A stretch of DNA of 11,466 nucleotides from Gymnopus androsaceus JB14 (GCA_009733575.1 ML769716.1:1-11466), one strand, 5' to 3'; counted from the stretch's first letter, positions 1 through 7,815 are shown. A program made the numbers and translations. Notes: generated by a model from the sequence alone, not told the origin.

Positions 1-1808
1 ATGAACGCAATGAATCTGATGGGAACACGTTCTAGCTCGTTGAGTTGCCGTAGGATCAACCCATCTGTCTTTGACTTTTTGTCGAAGAGAACCAATTGAA
101 GAATCTCGGGAATTAGATCGGAGCGGAAAGGGTGGCCAGTGCTTGTCGCCGTCTTCAGATCAAGCTGGTCATGGTGAAAAACTCTGTCCTTCAATAATCC
201 AGAGACAAGACGAGACTTAAAGATTATCAGTCGGGCAAATGAAACAATTGGGAAACCATGCACATTGTCACCAGATGCCAGTTGCAGTTTGGCACATATA
301 AGAGGCCAAGCAGTCTGATCAAAGTCATATCGTACACTGGAGTTAGCATAATTCGCCTGCACAAAATCAATGAGCAAGTAAGCGCACATCAAACGCAATA
401 ACCAACATATGTCAGAGATTGTATCCGGAGGTCATAATATTCATCATCGCCGAATCGTTCAAAAGTTGCCCACCTACGATCTTTCTCTGGTAGGCCAGCG
501 ACTACGTCCACGTAAGCAGGCTGGTGTTCGAGGTCTGTTGCAGGAAACATGTTTTTAAAACAAGTTTCTCTGCGGTAGACAGCCTTGGCAAGAGTAAGGA
601 GCTCCTCAGCTTCATTGATATTTGCAAAGTCGGCCAGGATGGCCTTAGACTTGTGCTTTCGACGACGAGTACCTTTCTTTTGTTTGCGAGGGCGAGTGAC
701 ATCTTTGACCATCATCTGAAGAAGGTGTCAATGATATGCAATGAGGAAAGAAATCCACATCTCACTGTGTCAATCGGGACAGCATCGTCGGCAATATTGT
801 CCGCTTCTTCTTCGTTGTTGTTGTTGTTGTTGTTGTCCGTTTCTTGCTCGGATTCTTCGATGTCGGCATCCTCATCTTCGATATCGCTGGTGGCCTCATC
901 AATCTTTCATTTTAGCTTCTGATAATGTTTGTGTTGATCATCGTCGAAGCCATTGAAGGTGATGTCTTCGTCTACAAGGCAAGTTAGCAACAAAAAGGAT
1001 GAAAATGGAAAACAGAACCTGAGAAAGATGCGCCAAAGTCCTTCGGAGTAGCAGTCTTCGAGGCAATGGGGGACTTTGGAGCAGGAGCCTTCCCCTTTCG
1101 TGCAGGAGATTTCAAAGCAGACGCCTTCCGTGCAGAGGACTGAGCTAACAGGGTTTGAATTCAACAGATAGGATAACGAGAATGGAATGAATGAATACAT
1201 TGGTCTTGGTCGGTGGAGTTCTGGAAAAACTATAAAAAGTTACAGTCAATTAAGATATTATTAATGAACAGGGAAGACGAAAAAGGCTTACAGAGTGAAT
1301 TCATTTGAGTGGCATTGAGCAAATATTACGAACCTCTGAGAAGAGGCATTAGAGAATTTTATTTGAATGAGGAGGAAGCAATACTATTGAGCTGCTTCTC
1401 TCCATGAGAAGTCCGCAACTGAGTTTCAGCGGGAACTGCGCCCTGTGCATACGCGTCGTTGAAGTCCTTTAGGAGGTCCTCACCAGCCGTTTTCTTATCA
1501 TTTTTGGAGCTGGAAGGTACAGCGGACTTGCCCTTGTTGGGTTTCGGAAGCAAGGGAGACTTGACCTTGTCGAGTTTCGGAAGCGAGGGAGACTTGCCCT
1601 TATCGGGTTTGAGTTTCGAAGAGCTAGGAGCAGATGGGCTGGGCTTGTTCTTGGATTTGGAGCCGCTAGCGGAATTTCCACTACGGGTATTGGGACGCGA
1701 ACCGGACTGCGTCTCACCCATTGTTTTGGATCTCTTTGTTTTCAACTGAGCTGGATCGGGCAGACATGTATCCTCATTGTCAAGGCCATGCTTTGTGCGG
1801 TTGCCCAT
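1..1808 (-). CDS. DUF6532-like basidiomycete protein, seven exons, partial at the left edge, possibly decayed
   Basis: I join exons 1808-1385, 1335-1292, 1220-1199, 1139-1019, 971-766, 715-407 and 356-1; the introns are 47-71 nt with GT..AG ends. Phases agree at every junction except the first, where exon 1 ends in phase 1 but exon 2 is open in phase 0. The start is the ATG at 1808 (MGNRTKHG), behind a pyrimidine-rich leader and a TATA box. The N-terminal part is low-complexity Ser/Lys/Pro (repeated KGKSP-like steps, then SARKASALKSPARKGKAPA). An acidic stretch with a run of seven Asn follows, then a basic patch (RPRKQKKGTRRRKHKSK) that could be a nuclear localisation signal. The C-terminal part (LAKAVYRRETCFKNMFP; later GHPFRSDLIPEILQLVLF and KTDGLILRQL) resembles the DUF6532 domain of Agaricomycetes, whose function is unknown. 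The last 356 bases are open to the window edge, so the C-terminus is missing. An in-frame TGA at 909-907 breaks exon 5. The family call is from memory of the pattern. Confidence 0.6.
814..834 (-). repeat. (AAC)7 trinucleotide microsatellite encoding poly-Asn
   Basis: Seven GTT units on the plus strand read as seven Asn codons in the acidic linker of the DUF6532-like gene, flanked by Glu/Asp-rich sequence. Length changes would keep the frame. Confidence 0.85.
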
Positions 1809-1870
1809 AAGAAAAAAGAGCAATGGAAAAGGAAAATGCAGAAGAGAATGAAGAGAAACAAAACCACGGG

Positions 1871-1898
1871 TTTTATATAAAACCAAGGTCACGTGACC
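1871..1898 (-). promoter_or_regulatory. Core promoter: TATA box plus 12-bp CACGTG palindrome
   Basis: TTTTATATAAAACC lies about 65 nt upstream of the ATG at 1808. Immediately upstream of it (1887-1898) is GGTCACGTGACC, a perfect 12-bp palindrome centred on the E-box CACGTG. Extended CACGTG sites are bound by bHLH factors of the Cbf1/USF type. The leader from about 1850 to 1809 is pyrimidine-rich on the minus strand, as is common just before fungal start codons. The role in transcription is inferred from motif and position only. Confidence 0.55.
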
Positions 1899-1913
1899 GA
1901 AACTAAAGAACAC

Positions 1914-2131
1914 GGATCACGGTAAAAAATGGAAGAGCAGTTTAGCTGCCTGATACAGTTCGACCTCGAAACAGTGTTCTCCCACTACGTCCGAAATTGG
2001 TCACACCAGGAAATTTTGTAGCATCGCAATTCAATCTACGCAAAATGCAAAACCAACCCATCTCCAAAGATGCGTCGGAGTAGTGCCAAAGGCATTTCAA
2101 TTGGAACAGCTGCATGAAGAGGAATCCATTG
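1914..2131. other. Spacer between the DUF6532-like gene and the clathrin relic
   Basis: No gene can be supported here. A 75-codon minus-strand frame overlaps the decayed 3' side of the clathrin relic and reaches into this spacer. It has no recognisable domain and probably reflects eroded clathrin sequence. The 1914-1930 end flanks the promoter of the neighbouring gene. Confidence 0.4.
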
Positions 2132-2744
2132 CTAACTGAAGTAGTTGGTAAGCCACTAGGAATAATCATTAGAATCAGAAACCAATTGTGAATCGAGATA
2201 ACCTACCTCGACCAGGAATGTTGTTGCATGAACGATAACACACTTGATGTCTGCCAAATCCTCATATTGCTCAAGAGCCTGCACAATAGTTAGAATAACG
2301 GTCACAAGCTAAGACTAAAATACATACCCTCTGCATCAATCCAGCTTTCTCGCAAAGGTTGGCAATCCGTGGACGGTTGTAGGGCGTGAACATCTCATTG
2401 CCAAGGATAGCATCCGCGACTTGTGGGGCGTGCATGAGATTCATCTCCAGCACACAGGTTTGGAGTGGGCCTTGCTCGGGTTTGTTGTCCTTTAATGCAT
2501 CGAGGAGGAAAGACGTCGCAGGCTGAATCATGTTTTGGGACATGAAGATATCGACAACGCGTTCTACATCAACCATAGGTCCCGCTTCGTCATTGACAAG
2601 CTGCGAGGTGAATTCGGCACCCTTCTCGGGGTTGACACGCACAACATGCTGCAAGAGAGCAACATAGTCCGGACTGTAGCCAACTTTTTTGGCGTGCAAA
2701 ACAATCTTCTTGATTTGCCCAGTCTGAGCAAAGCAGAAGACATC
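2132..2744 (-). pseudogene. Clathrin heavy chain internal fragment (three exons)
   Basis: Exons are 2744-2328, 2278-2207 and 2155-2132, separated by introns of 49 nt (donor GTATGT) and 51 nt (donor GTAGGT), all in phase. Exon 1 (139 codons) carries hallmark clathrin heavy chain repeat sequence: [49 protein letters not shown] and [10 protein letters not shown]. Exon 2 continues as [12 protein letters not shown], and exon 3 as WLTNYFS before a TAG. In the family this corresponds to roughly residues 500-650 of about 1,680. The N-terminal propeller, most of the leg and the trimerisation end are absent. Residues normally conserved are changed (LQTRLLEMN reads LQTCVLEMN; the HYD after MFT reads PYN; DIKR reads DIKC), and homology dissolves after exon 3. 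The intact protein forms the triskelion of coated vesicles; this copy cannot. I read it as a captured or duplicated fragment, not the functional gene. Confidence 0.85.
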
Positions 2745-2848
2745 CTGGACAAAGTAAAGAGAAAGCAGCCCGTTGATAGATCCTGCAAGTTGCTTCGAAA
2801 CAGAAGACGTGGAATTCGGCTGAGTACAGCCTGAAATTGGCACAATAG
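2738..2848. repeat. Diverged duplicate of 3605-3715
   Basis: This segment and 3605-3715 share, in order: CATCCTGGACA / CGTCCTGGACA, an AAAGCAGCC step, GTTGATA, CCTGCAAGTT, CGAAACAGAAG, the GGAATTCGGCTGAG hairpin, and TGAAATTGGCAC followed by AATAGCAAA. The right-hand copy carries one extra hairpin (3644-3657). The similarity runs on into ATTCCACTGAGA at about 2869 and 3735, so the duplicated unit may be longer. The left edge coincides with the splice acceptor before the first clathrin exon. Confidence 0.65.
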
Positions 2849-3970
2849 CAAAAATGCTGAGCTATAGATTCCACTGAGAAACTGTCGATCGTCGCGGCTG
2901 AATAAAGCCTGCAATTCGAGTCGAAAACGAAAAAGATTCGGCTGAGTGCAGCCAGAATTCGGTGTGGCAAGAAAAGATGATCATTGTTACATGATGGAAG
3001 AACAAAAGACAGTCCGAGAAGTGGATTTGGACAACGTGAAGTACGATTTCACTCATGAGATGGTATGATACCGTATACCGAGAGACAGTCGCAATAAGGA
3101 AATAAGGATCGATGTAACTGAAAGAAAAGTAGCGTCAGTAAAGCTTCAAACCAGAAAATGTTTCATGAGCGTACCAATGCAAGAGGATGCATATTGGATG
3201 ATTTCGAGCGGCTGAGTACAGCCTGCAAGAATATTCAACGAATCCACTTGAACGGGAAGCTGCATTTTCCAAACTGTGCAAGCGAGACTCAAAAAAGACG
3301 CTTGAGTATATGAGATGATTTTTGCACTTGGGTTTGGCTCGCTGCATTGCAATGCAATCTACGTATAAGATAACGTTAAGTTCAACACCTAACCAACTTC
3401 ATTGTAGACACTTACCGAGCAATATAGACAGCAGAAAGCGCTTCAGCTCGGCAATCATTCTATCGCTGGAAAGGCAGCTGAGGACAACCTGCAAGTTGAG
3501 TCGAAGATGAGCTTGGGATGGGGCTGAGTATAGCCTAAATGAGATTGGAGTCGATAGTCGATTGTAAGATGGTATTTGAAGCAAATGTGAGGAATATCTG
3601 AAGGCGTCCTGGACATAATGAGGAAAAGCAGCCTGTTGATAAAGGCTAAATACAGCCTGCAAGTTTCGAAACAGAAGGAATTCGGCTGAGTACAGCCTGA
3701 AATTGGCACCAATAGCAAAGACACTGCAGTATGAATTCCACTGAGAGGCTGTCGTTTGTTGAAAAATTACTAGCGGCTAAATACAGCCTGCATGTCGGGT
3801 CAAAAAAGAAAAGACTTGTAATTCGGCCACCTACGATAGCAAGCAAGGCACTTAGAGATGCTGCGGTATGTCGTCATTGAAAGCTTACTAGCGGCTGAAT
3901 CCAGCCTGCGAGTCGATTTGAAAGCTGCAAGCTGAAAAAGCAAGAGTTGGAATTCGGCTGAATACAGCCT
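2745..3970 (-). repeat. Degenerate array of about eleven GGCTG-AATA-CAGCC hairpin motifs
   Basis: A 14-bp motif, GGCTGARTACAGCC with variants, can pair GGCTG with CAGCC around a four-base loop. It occurs at 2818, 2896, 2940, 3210, 3522, 3644, 3684, 3775, 3893 and 3956, with a weaker version near 3475. Two flavours alternate: one preceded by GGAATTC and followed by TGAAATT, the other preceded by GC and followed by TGCAA plus a TCGAGTCGAAAA-like tail. On the minus strand each motif follows a pyrimidine-rich stretch ending in CAG, like a splice acceptor. Reading frames through the block simply translate the motif (CRLYSA, GCTQPNS and similar) and do not look like genes. I do not recognise the family. 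Confidence 0.75.
2973..3052 (+). other. Short exon-like open stretch inside the repeat array
   Basis: The plus strand reads KDDHCYMMEEQKTVREVDLD and continues in the same hydrophilic style to THEM, then meets GTATGA, a possible donor. There is no recognisable domain. A related step (LLDYIMEEESNKRR) occurs at about 4051-4092, suggesting both come from the same repeat rather than from one host gene. Confidence 0.2.
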
Positions 3971-3995
3971 GAAATTCGCTATGATGTAAGACAGC

Positions 3996-4229
3996 ATGAC
4001 AAAGCAAGAGCACTATGAGATCGATTCGGGATATAGAGAGAGAATACGGCTCCTTGATTACATAATGGAAGAAGAAAGCAACAAACGACGGTTCGAAAAG
4101 GGTCAAGCGGCATCGGAAAAGCAACCGGACACGACCTCTCCCCGAAATACCGCATCTTCAGCTTCAACGTTCAAGGACAACAAGATTCACGGACATATAT
4201 GTAAACGCAGACCCACAGTTCCTTCCTAA
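3996..4229 (+). CDS. Unrecognised 77-codon ORF
   Basis: The frame is opened by an ATG at 3996, 26 bases after the last hairpin, and ends at TAA after 77 codons. The product would be hydrophilic and charged (EEESNKRRFEKGQAASEKQ), with a Ser/Thr-rich tail and no membrane segment. I do not recognise it. It partly resembles the exon-like stretch at 2973-3052, so it may be repeat-derived. No promoter or ribosome context argues strongly for expression. Confidence 0.2.
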   Translation: MTKQEHYEIDSGYRERIRLLDYIMEEESNKRRFEKGQAASEKQPDTTSPRNTASSASTFKDNKIHGHICKRRPTVPS

Positions 4230-4309
4230 ACCTTGAACTTCATCAGCATTTCAACCTCTCAAGCAATGATATTTAAGGAAAAGACTTGCCTTGACCGTGC
4301 CGTTCCTTC

Positions 4310-4876
4310 TCAATATCTGGTGCACCTTGGGCATAGAGCAGATTGTCGCGGCATGCTTCCCGGAGCCTCTGCTACTTCGGGGCAATCTGCTGTCATGATC
4401 CCTAGCCCGGGTCGCACATCCGCCAGCAAAGCATCGAGTTCATTGAGAAAAGTGTAACGCAACAATTGCTGAGTCTGAGGCTGACGAGGCTCACAAGCCT
4501 CGCCCTGTTGATACATTTTGGGTAGCAATTCAGCACGGTCCGAAGCTAGAGACTGGTCGAGAAGAAGATATTCATCCACTCCATCTATGAAGGTTGCATT
4601 GGGAATGAGTCCTCGCTTCTGGATGTCAATCTGTTTCATCTCTGCTTCGGGCTCCCTGGGAGACATTGACCGTCCTTCATCGCAATCCCCGTTTAAATCT
4701 GCAGAGAGAAGAGCATCATTGTCAAACGGGAGGGAAGTCACAGAGGTCTCAGATGCCGCAAAGATGTGCGCATGGAAATCAAACGAATCTATGAGATGTT
4801 TTTGAAGTGCAAGGTAGGATATGTAGGACTGGGAGCATCCAGATACGGGACAGTGGAACGTATTCACAGATTCCAT
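4310..4876 (-). CDS. Hypothetical protein with an N-terminal C2H2-like zinc finger
   Basis: A single uninterrupted frame of 188 codons starts at the ATG at 4876 and ends with LCPRCTRY and a stop. Near the N-terminus, FHCPVSGCSQSY gives the Cys-x4-Cys half of a C2H2 finger, and ALQKHL supplies the first His at the right distance. The second His is unusually far (HLIDSFDFH), so the finger is degenerate or unusual. The remainder is acidic (ADLNGDCDEG), Gln-rich in places (RQPQTQQLLRY) and without other recognised domains. A CxxC pair (LCPRC) sits at the C-terminus. The protein would be nuclear if the finger folds. AAGGTGCAC just before the stop could be a splice donor, so a longer spliced product is possible. 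The plus-strand frame over the same bases looks like its shadow. Gene status is plausible from length and composition only. Confidence 0.5.
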   Translation of the reverse strand: MESVNTFHCPVSGCSQSYISYLALQKHLIDSFDFHAHIFAASETSVTSLPFDNDALLSADLNGDCDEGRSMSPREPEAEMKQIDIQKRGLIPNATFIDGVDEYLLLDQSLASDRAELLPKMYQQGEACEPRQPQTQQLLRYTFLNELDALLADVRPGLGIMTADCPEVAEAPGSMPRQSALCPRCTRY

Positions 4877-5472
4877 TGTGGACGAGTGAGAAGTAAAGCG
4901 AAGAATAGATCAAGGTGTCCTTAAACAGCCTGCAACATGAGACGAACGGAGATGGCCGTAATGAGGCACCGATAGAGTGGTCCATATAACAGAATGCGAT
5001 GGAAGAAGCGCAGCATGCATTCCATTGATACGCCGATTTTTTGGCTAAGGCTAGAACTGCGCAGAACCAATAATCCTAGGTTCTGTTAGTAACAAAACAC
5101 GGTCAATAAGAGAACTATAGTGAGCCCGAGCTGATAGTTAAAATCTACCGAGGACCTATTCTACCCAAGAGGTTGCAGAGTAACGGTACGCGCAATGGTA
5201 CCATACTTAACTTTGTGAATGCGCCTCGATCAAAGTCCTATGCGCGGTATGGTGTAGCGAGGCAAGCTTGTTGGATAACAAGTTGCTGACCGAGGCAGAT
5301 AAACGAGCCCACATACCAGTTATACTAGGCTAGGTCATCGAAGGATATACCCAAGGGATCGAAGTCTTAACGAGGCATCGCTTCCGCGATCAGCTCACCG
5401 AGGAGTCTAAACAACACTCAAGTTTATTAAACGAAGCAAGGTGGACCGAGATGGGGAAGTACCCTAACAGGT
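4877..5472. other. Unassigned spacer upstream of the C2H2-like ORF
   Basis: No gene is supported. At 4927-4937 the minus strand reads GTTGCAGGCTG, half of the hairpin motif seen in the 2.8-4 kb array, about 50 nt upstream of the ORF start at 4876. The rest has many ACCGAG/CCGAGG words but no frame or structure I can name. Confidence 0.4.
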
Positions 5473-5580
5473 GCCCTCAAAGTTGACGCTCGCTGGAAAG
5501 CGCCCAGGCATATAGCCGCGGCAGTCCAACGCGGCCACATGACCCAATTGCTGTAGCTACTTCTAGAACACGGAAGGACC
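5473..5580 (+). pseudogene. Ankyrin-repeat relic
   Basis: One frame reads VDARWKAPRHIAAAVQRGH, then MTQLL, a TAG at 5554-5556, and LLLEHG. This follows the ankyrin consensus (TPLHxAAxxGHxxxVxLLLxxGA), with the helix-1 AA, the GH turn and the LLLEHG end visible. Only about one repeat of 33 residues is recognisable, and it contains a stop, so it cannot be functional. Ankyrin repeats mediate protein binding and are common in fungal NLR-like proteins. No partner domain is visible nearby. Flanking codons in the same frame do not obviously continue the repeat. Confidence 0.45.
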
Positions 5581-6480
5581 AAGGAGTATTTCTATCCGAG
5601 CCTCAGCGTTTTACCGAGATCCATATGCTACCAGGCATCTAGACTCGAGACCACGCGGAACTAGAGATAATAACCAGTCTCCCATTGGCAAGGAAAAACA
5701 TAGAAATACCTCCGAGGGCTGTTCTGCTAAAGGAACTCGCGAGCCTTGTAAAAAGGCAAATGACTCGAGTCGATTCGGACCAAAATCCCAAAAGTTGACC
5801 CAATTGAGGAAGACAAACGAACGAGGCAGGAAAACGTCGAGGCAAAACCATAGTATACACGCATATATGGACATTATTTATCTTTTCTATTTTACTTACT
5901 CTGTTTCATCCTATCTCGCTCAGTTTCTCTCATTTTCCTATTTTCATATATCTCGCTCAGTATATAAGGGTAGCTATTCTATCTCGGAATAACAAGTTAG
6001 ACTTGATACCTGAAACGCATTTCTATCTTAGGACCTGTAGTGATTCGTACACGCTCAGACGTGTCTGCATCGTCCTCTACAACCTTTGAAACGGGTGGCC
6101 TTCTTGTAACCTCGATAATACTGAGGCTGTTCATTCTACTTCCCGGCTATTAAGTCGAGCATTCCTGGTTTTCATCTCAAAGAGAGGTCACATCAGTCTT
6201 AGGACCGCAGGTGGAGCCTAACGTGCACACCTCGACAAGCCCGTTGTTAATTAGGAAAGGTCTTGGACCCAACTGTCGGCTTGGTCTAGTTTTAGGGAGG
6301 AAGCTTCTCGGAGTGTTACCTAGCTTTACCAACAGATTCTACCCCTTGCCCGCTCTTCGCTGAGTGTGTTAAAAACGCCTACTCGAGTGACTTGCGCGGC
6401 GGTCGTATAAGCTTGTTAGGTAACTCGCGGGAATCCCTGAGAGTTGGAGTATCATTGCGCGGCGACGTAAAGGCTCCCGA
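5581..6480. other. Non-coding or unrecognised region
   Basis: No convincing gene. Minus-strand frames of 73-87 codons between 5611 and 5874 show no domain. A plus-strand stop-free stretch around 6200-6360 (reading GLGPNCRLGLVLGRKLLG) is likewise unrecognised. The region contains the TATA-type element near 5961. Confidence 0.35.
5912..5969 (+). promoter_or_regulatory. TATA element with a duplicated upstream 13-mer
   Basis: TATCTCGCTCAGT occurs at 5912-5924 and again at 5949-5961, 37 bp apart, in a pyrimidine-rich tract. The second copy runs straight into TATATAAGG (5961-5969). This looks like a promoter reading to the right, but no convincing gene begins downstream, so it may belong to a transposon fragment. 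Confidence 0.35.
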
Positions 6481-6593
6481 GATACGCAAAGTCGTTTGTT
6501 GAGTCGGCGTACTTGACCCGTGCTTTGGTGTTTCACCGCGGATACGCAAAGTTGTTTGTTGAGTCGGCGTACTTGACCCGTGCTTTGGTGTTT
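6481..6593 (+). repeat. Two-copy tandem repeat, 60-bp period
   Basis: 6481-6533 and 6541-6593 are identical over 53 bp except one C/T difference, separated by 7 bp. The 60-bp period keeps a reading frame open (ESAYLTRALVF twice), and that frame continues to a stop near 6746. The encoded peptide is not recognisable, so coding is not claimed. Confidence 0.9.
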
Positions 6594-6656
6594 GCTTTCC
6601 CCTCGATTAGTTCAGCGCGTCGTCGTACGTTAGTTGGCTTTTCAAAACCTCCCTCC

Positions 6657-6668
6657 AAATATAAAACC
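6657..6668 (+). promoter_or_regulatory. Possible TATA-like element
   Basis: AAATATAAAACC follows a pyrimidine-rich CCTCCCTCC tract. No gene starts within the next 170 bp on this strand, so support is weak. Confidence 0.15.
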
Positions 6669-6836
6669 TTGTTCATTGCGCACTATCTGTGTCAACTGTC
6701 AAGTGCTTTTCTCTTCGAATCAATTAGTAGTCGAGGGAACCTTTGACAACCTCCTTCCTCGCATTAAATTAAACCTTTTGGATTATATCTGATTGGGGTG
6801 ATTGTTGTTTGGTTGGTTTTCATACCCAGCACATAC

Positions 6837-7351
6837 CTAACTCATCAACACATTAGCCATTGCACGCGCTGTCATGTTCAACAGAAGCACCATCATTAAT
6901 TTCTTGTTTTTGTGTTGTTCTGGAGGTTTGCAGTGATTCGCTACATACAAGTCTCGGAGACTGGCATATATGTTGATGGATTTTCGCTTATAGTTGATGC
7001 AAGCTGAATACCAATGATTCCTGTTGCCATTGATAGGGATAAAAACCTGATCAAACGTGTTGAGTTTTTGCTTTTGCTGAAGTGAAGATGTCAGACTCAA
7101 TATTGACCTCAAAGAGAACAAGGCTTACCTGGGCTCTACCCGCCCATCTCAATAAGCAATGTCTGAGCGCATTGTCCCCAGCCAACTGGTCAATAGTATA
7201 AGCCATGTTACAATTGCCATGATCTTGGAATAGAAAGTTGTTTGGAAAGAAAGAATTGAGACCCAGGGTTGCGCGAGACTGGGTGCACCATTTGTTGACA
7301 AAGTGGTTGAAAATCTTGTCGCCTACCCACTGACCAACTCCCAACGCACTT
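6837..7351 (-). pseudogene. Ulp1-type (C48) cysteine protease fragment with one intron
   Basis: Exon 1 (7351-7129) and exon 2 (7076-6837) join in phase 0 across a 52-nt intron (GTAAGC..TTCAG). Exon 1 reads WVGDKIFNHFVNKWC and LGLNSFFPNNFLFQD, matching the start of Ulp1/SENP-like domains (W-x-x-D-x-hydrophobic, then NSFF). Exon 2 reads TFDQVFIPINGNRNHWYSAC and then INIYASL, matching the F-D-x-h-F-I-P-I-N...HW...YDSL core. The catalytic His (HW) is present, but the usual Asp of YDSL is Ala. The frame ends after KLMMVLL, before the Gln and Cys (DCG) part. Family members cleave SUMO-like modifiers; in basidiomycetes many copies accompany transposons. This copy lacks two catalytic elements and is cut at its N-side by the repeat starting at 7352, so it is a relic. 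Confidence 0.75.
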
Positions 7352-7815
7352 CAGGCTGCCTTAAAATCTAACAAGTTAGATAGTCCAAAGTGTAACAATC
7401 CAGTATCTAATAAGATTGAAATCCTATGGAAATCCAAGGCCATGGATTCCAGGCCTAACCATGGATTCCAGGGCTCAACATGGATTCCATGGGGCCAGGA
7501 CCTCTGGCACTCCTTACCAATGGATTCCAGTGCCACTATTGTGTAGCTTGACAGTGGATTCCAAGGACCTATGTATACATACATAGGACTATGTTTGATG
7601 GTTGTAGGGGAGCATGTGTGACATGTGTGACATGTGTGAGGAAAAATTAAAGTTGGTCATCTGTTTCTATAATGCCTGAAAAATCATGAAAAATACAGAC
7701 AGTTGTAAGGGAAAAGGTGGACAAAAAAATTAAACTTGGTCATCTGATCCTATAATTACTGAAAAAATCATAAAAAATATCGAAAATATTTAGGAAGCAA
7801 TGTTGCATCCAGTGT
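7352..7815 (+). repeat. Asymmetric left segment of the foldback element
   Basis: This part has no inverted partner at the right end. It contains spaced CATGGATTCCA words at about 19-20-bp steps (near 7440-7492, then singly near 7520 and 7554), a CATGTGTGA triplication (7613-7639), and two related AT-rich blocks (about 7641-7706 and 7724-7790). It is shared with the second copy from 10910. Confidence 0.7.
7613..7639 (+). repeat. Three tandem copies of CATGTGTGA
   Basis: The nonamer occurs three times here but only twice in the second element copy (11177-11194), where the preceding bases also differ. Confidence 0.9.

Noticed and set aside
524..922. Plus-strand ORF over the DUF6532-like gene
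   Set aside because: Its Ser/Leu runs are the antisense of the acidic, Asn-rich minus-strand exons.
1459..1749. Plus-strand ORF within exon 1 of the DUF6532-like gene
   Set aside because: It is antisense to the KGKSP-type repeats; the minus strand has the promoter, start and splice sites.
2896..2930. tRNA-like look of the hairpin plus a TTCGAGTC stretch
   Set aside because: The loop is only four bases and no acceptor or D arm can be drawn, so it is not a tRNA.
4518..4805. 95-codon plus-strand ORF
   Set aside because: It is wholly antisense to the C2H2-like ORF and has no recognisable domain.
5611..5874. Minus-strand ORF of 87 codons
   Set aside because: There is no family resemblance and no promoter or splice context; it is likely chance.
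5084..5994. Possible LTR with TGTTA..TAACA ends
   Set aside because: The flanking five bases do not match, no second copy lies in the window, and the TATA box would sit only about 30 bp from the end.
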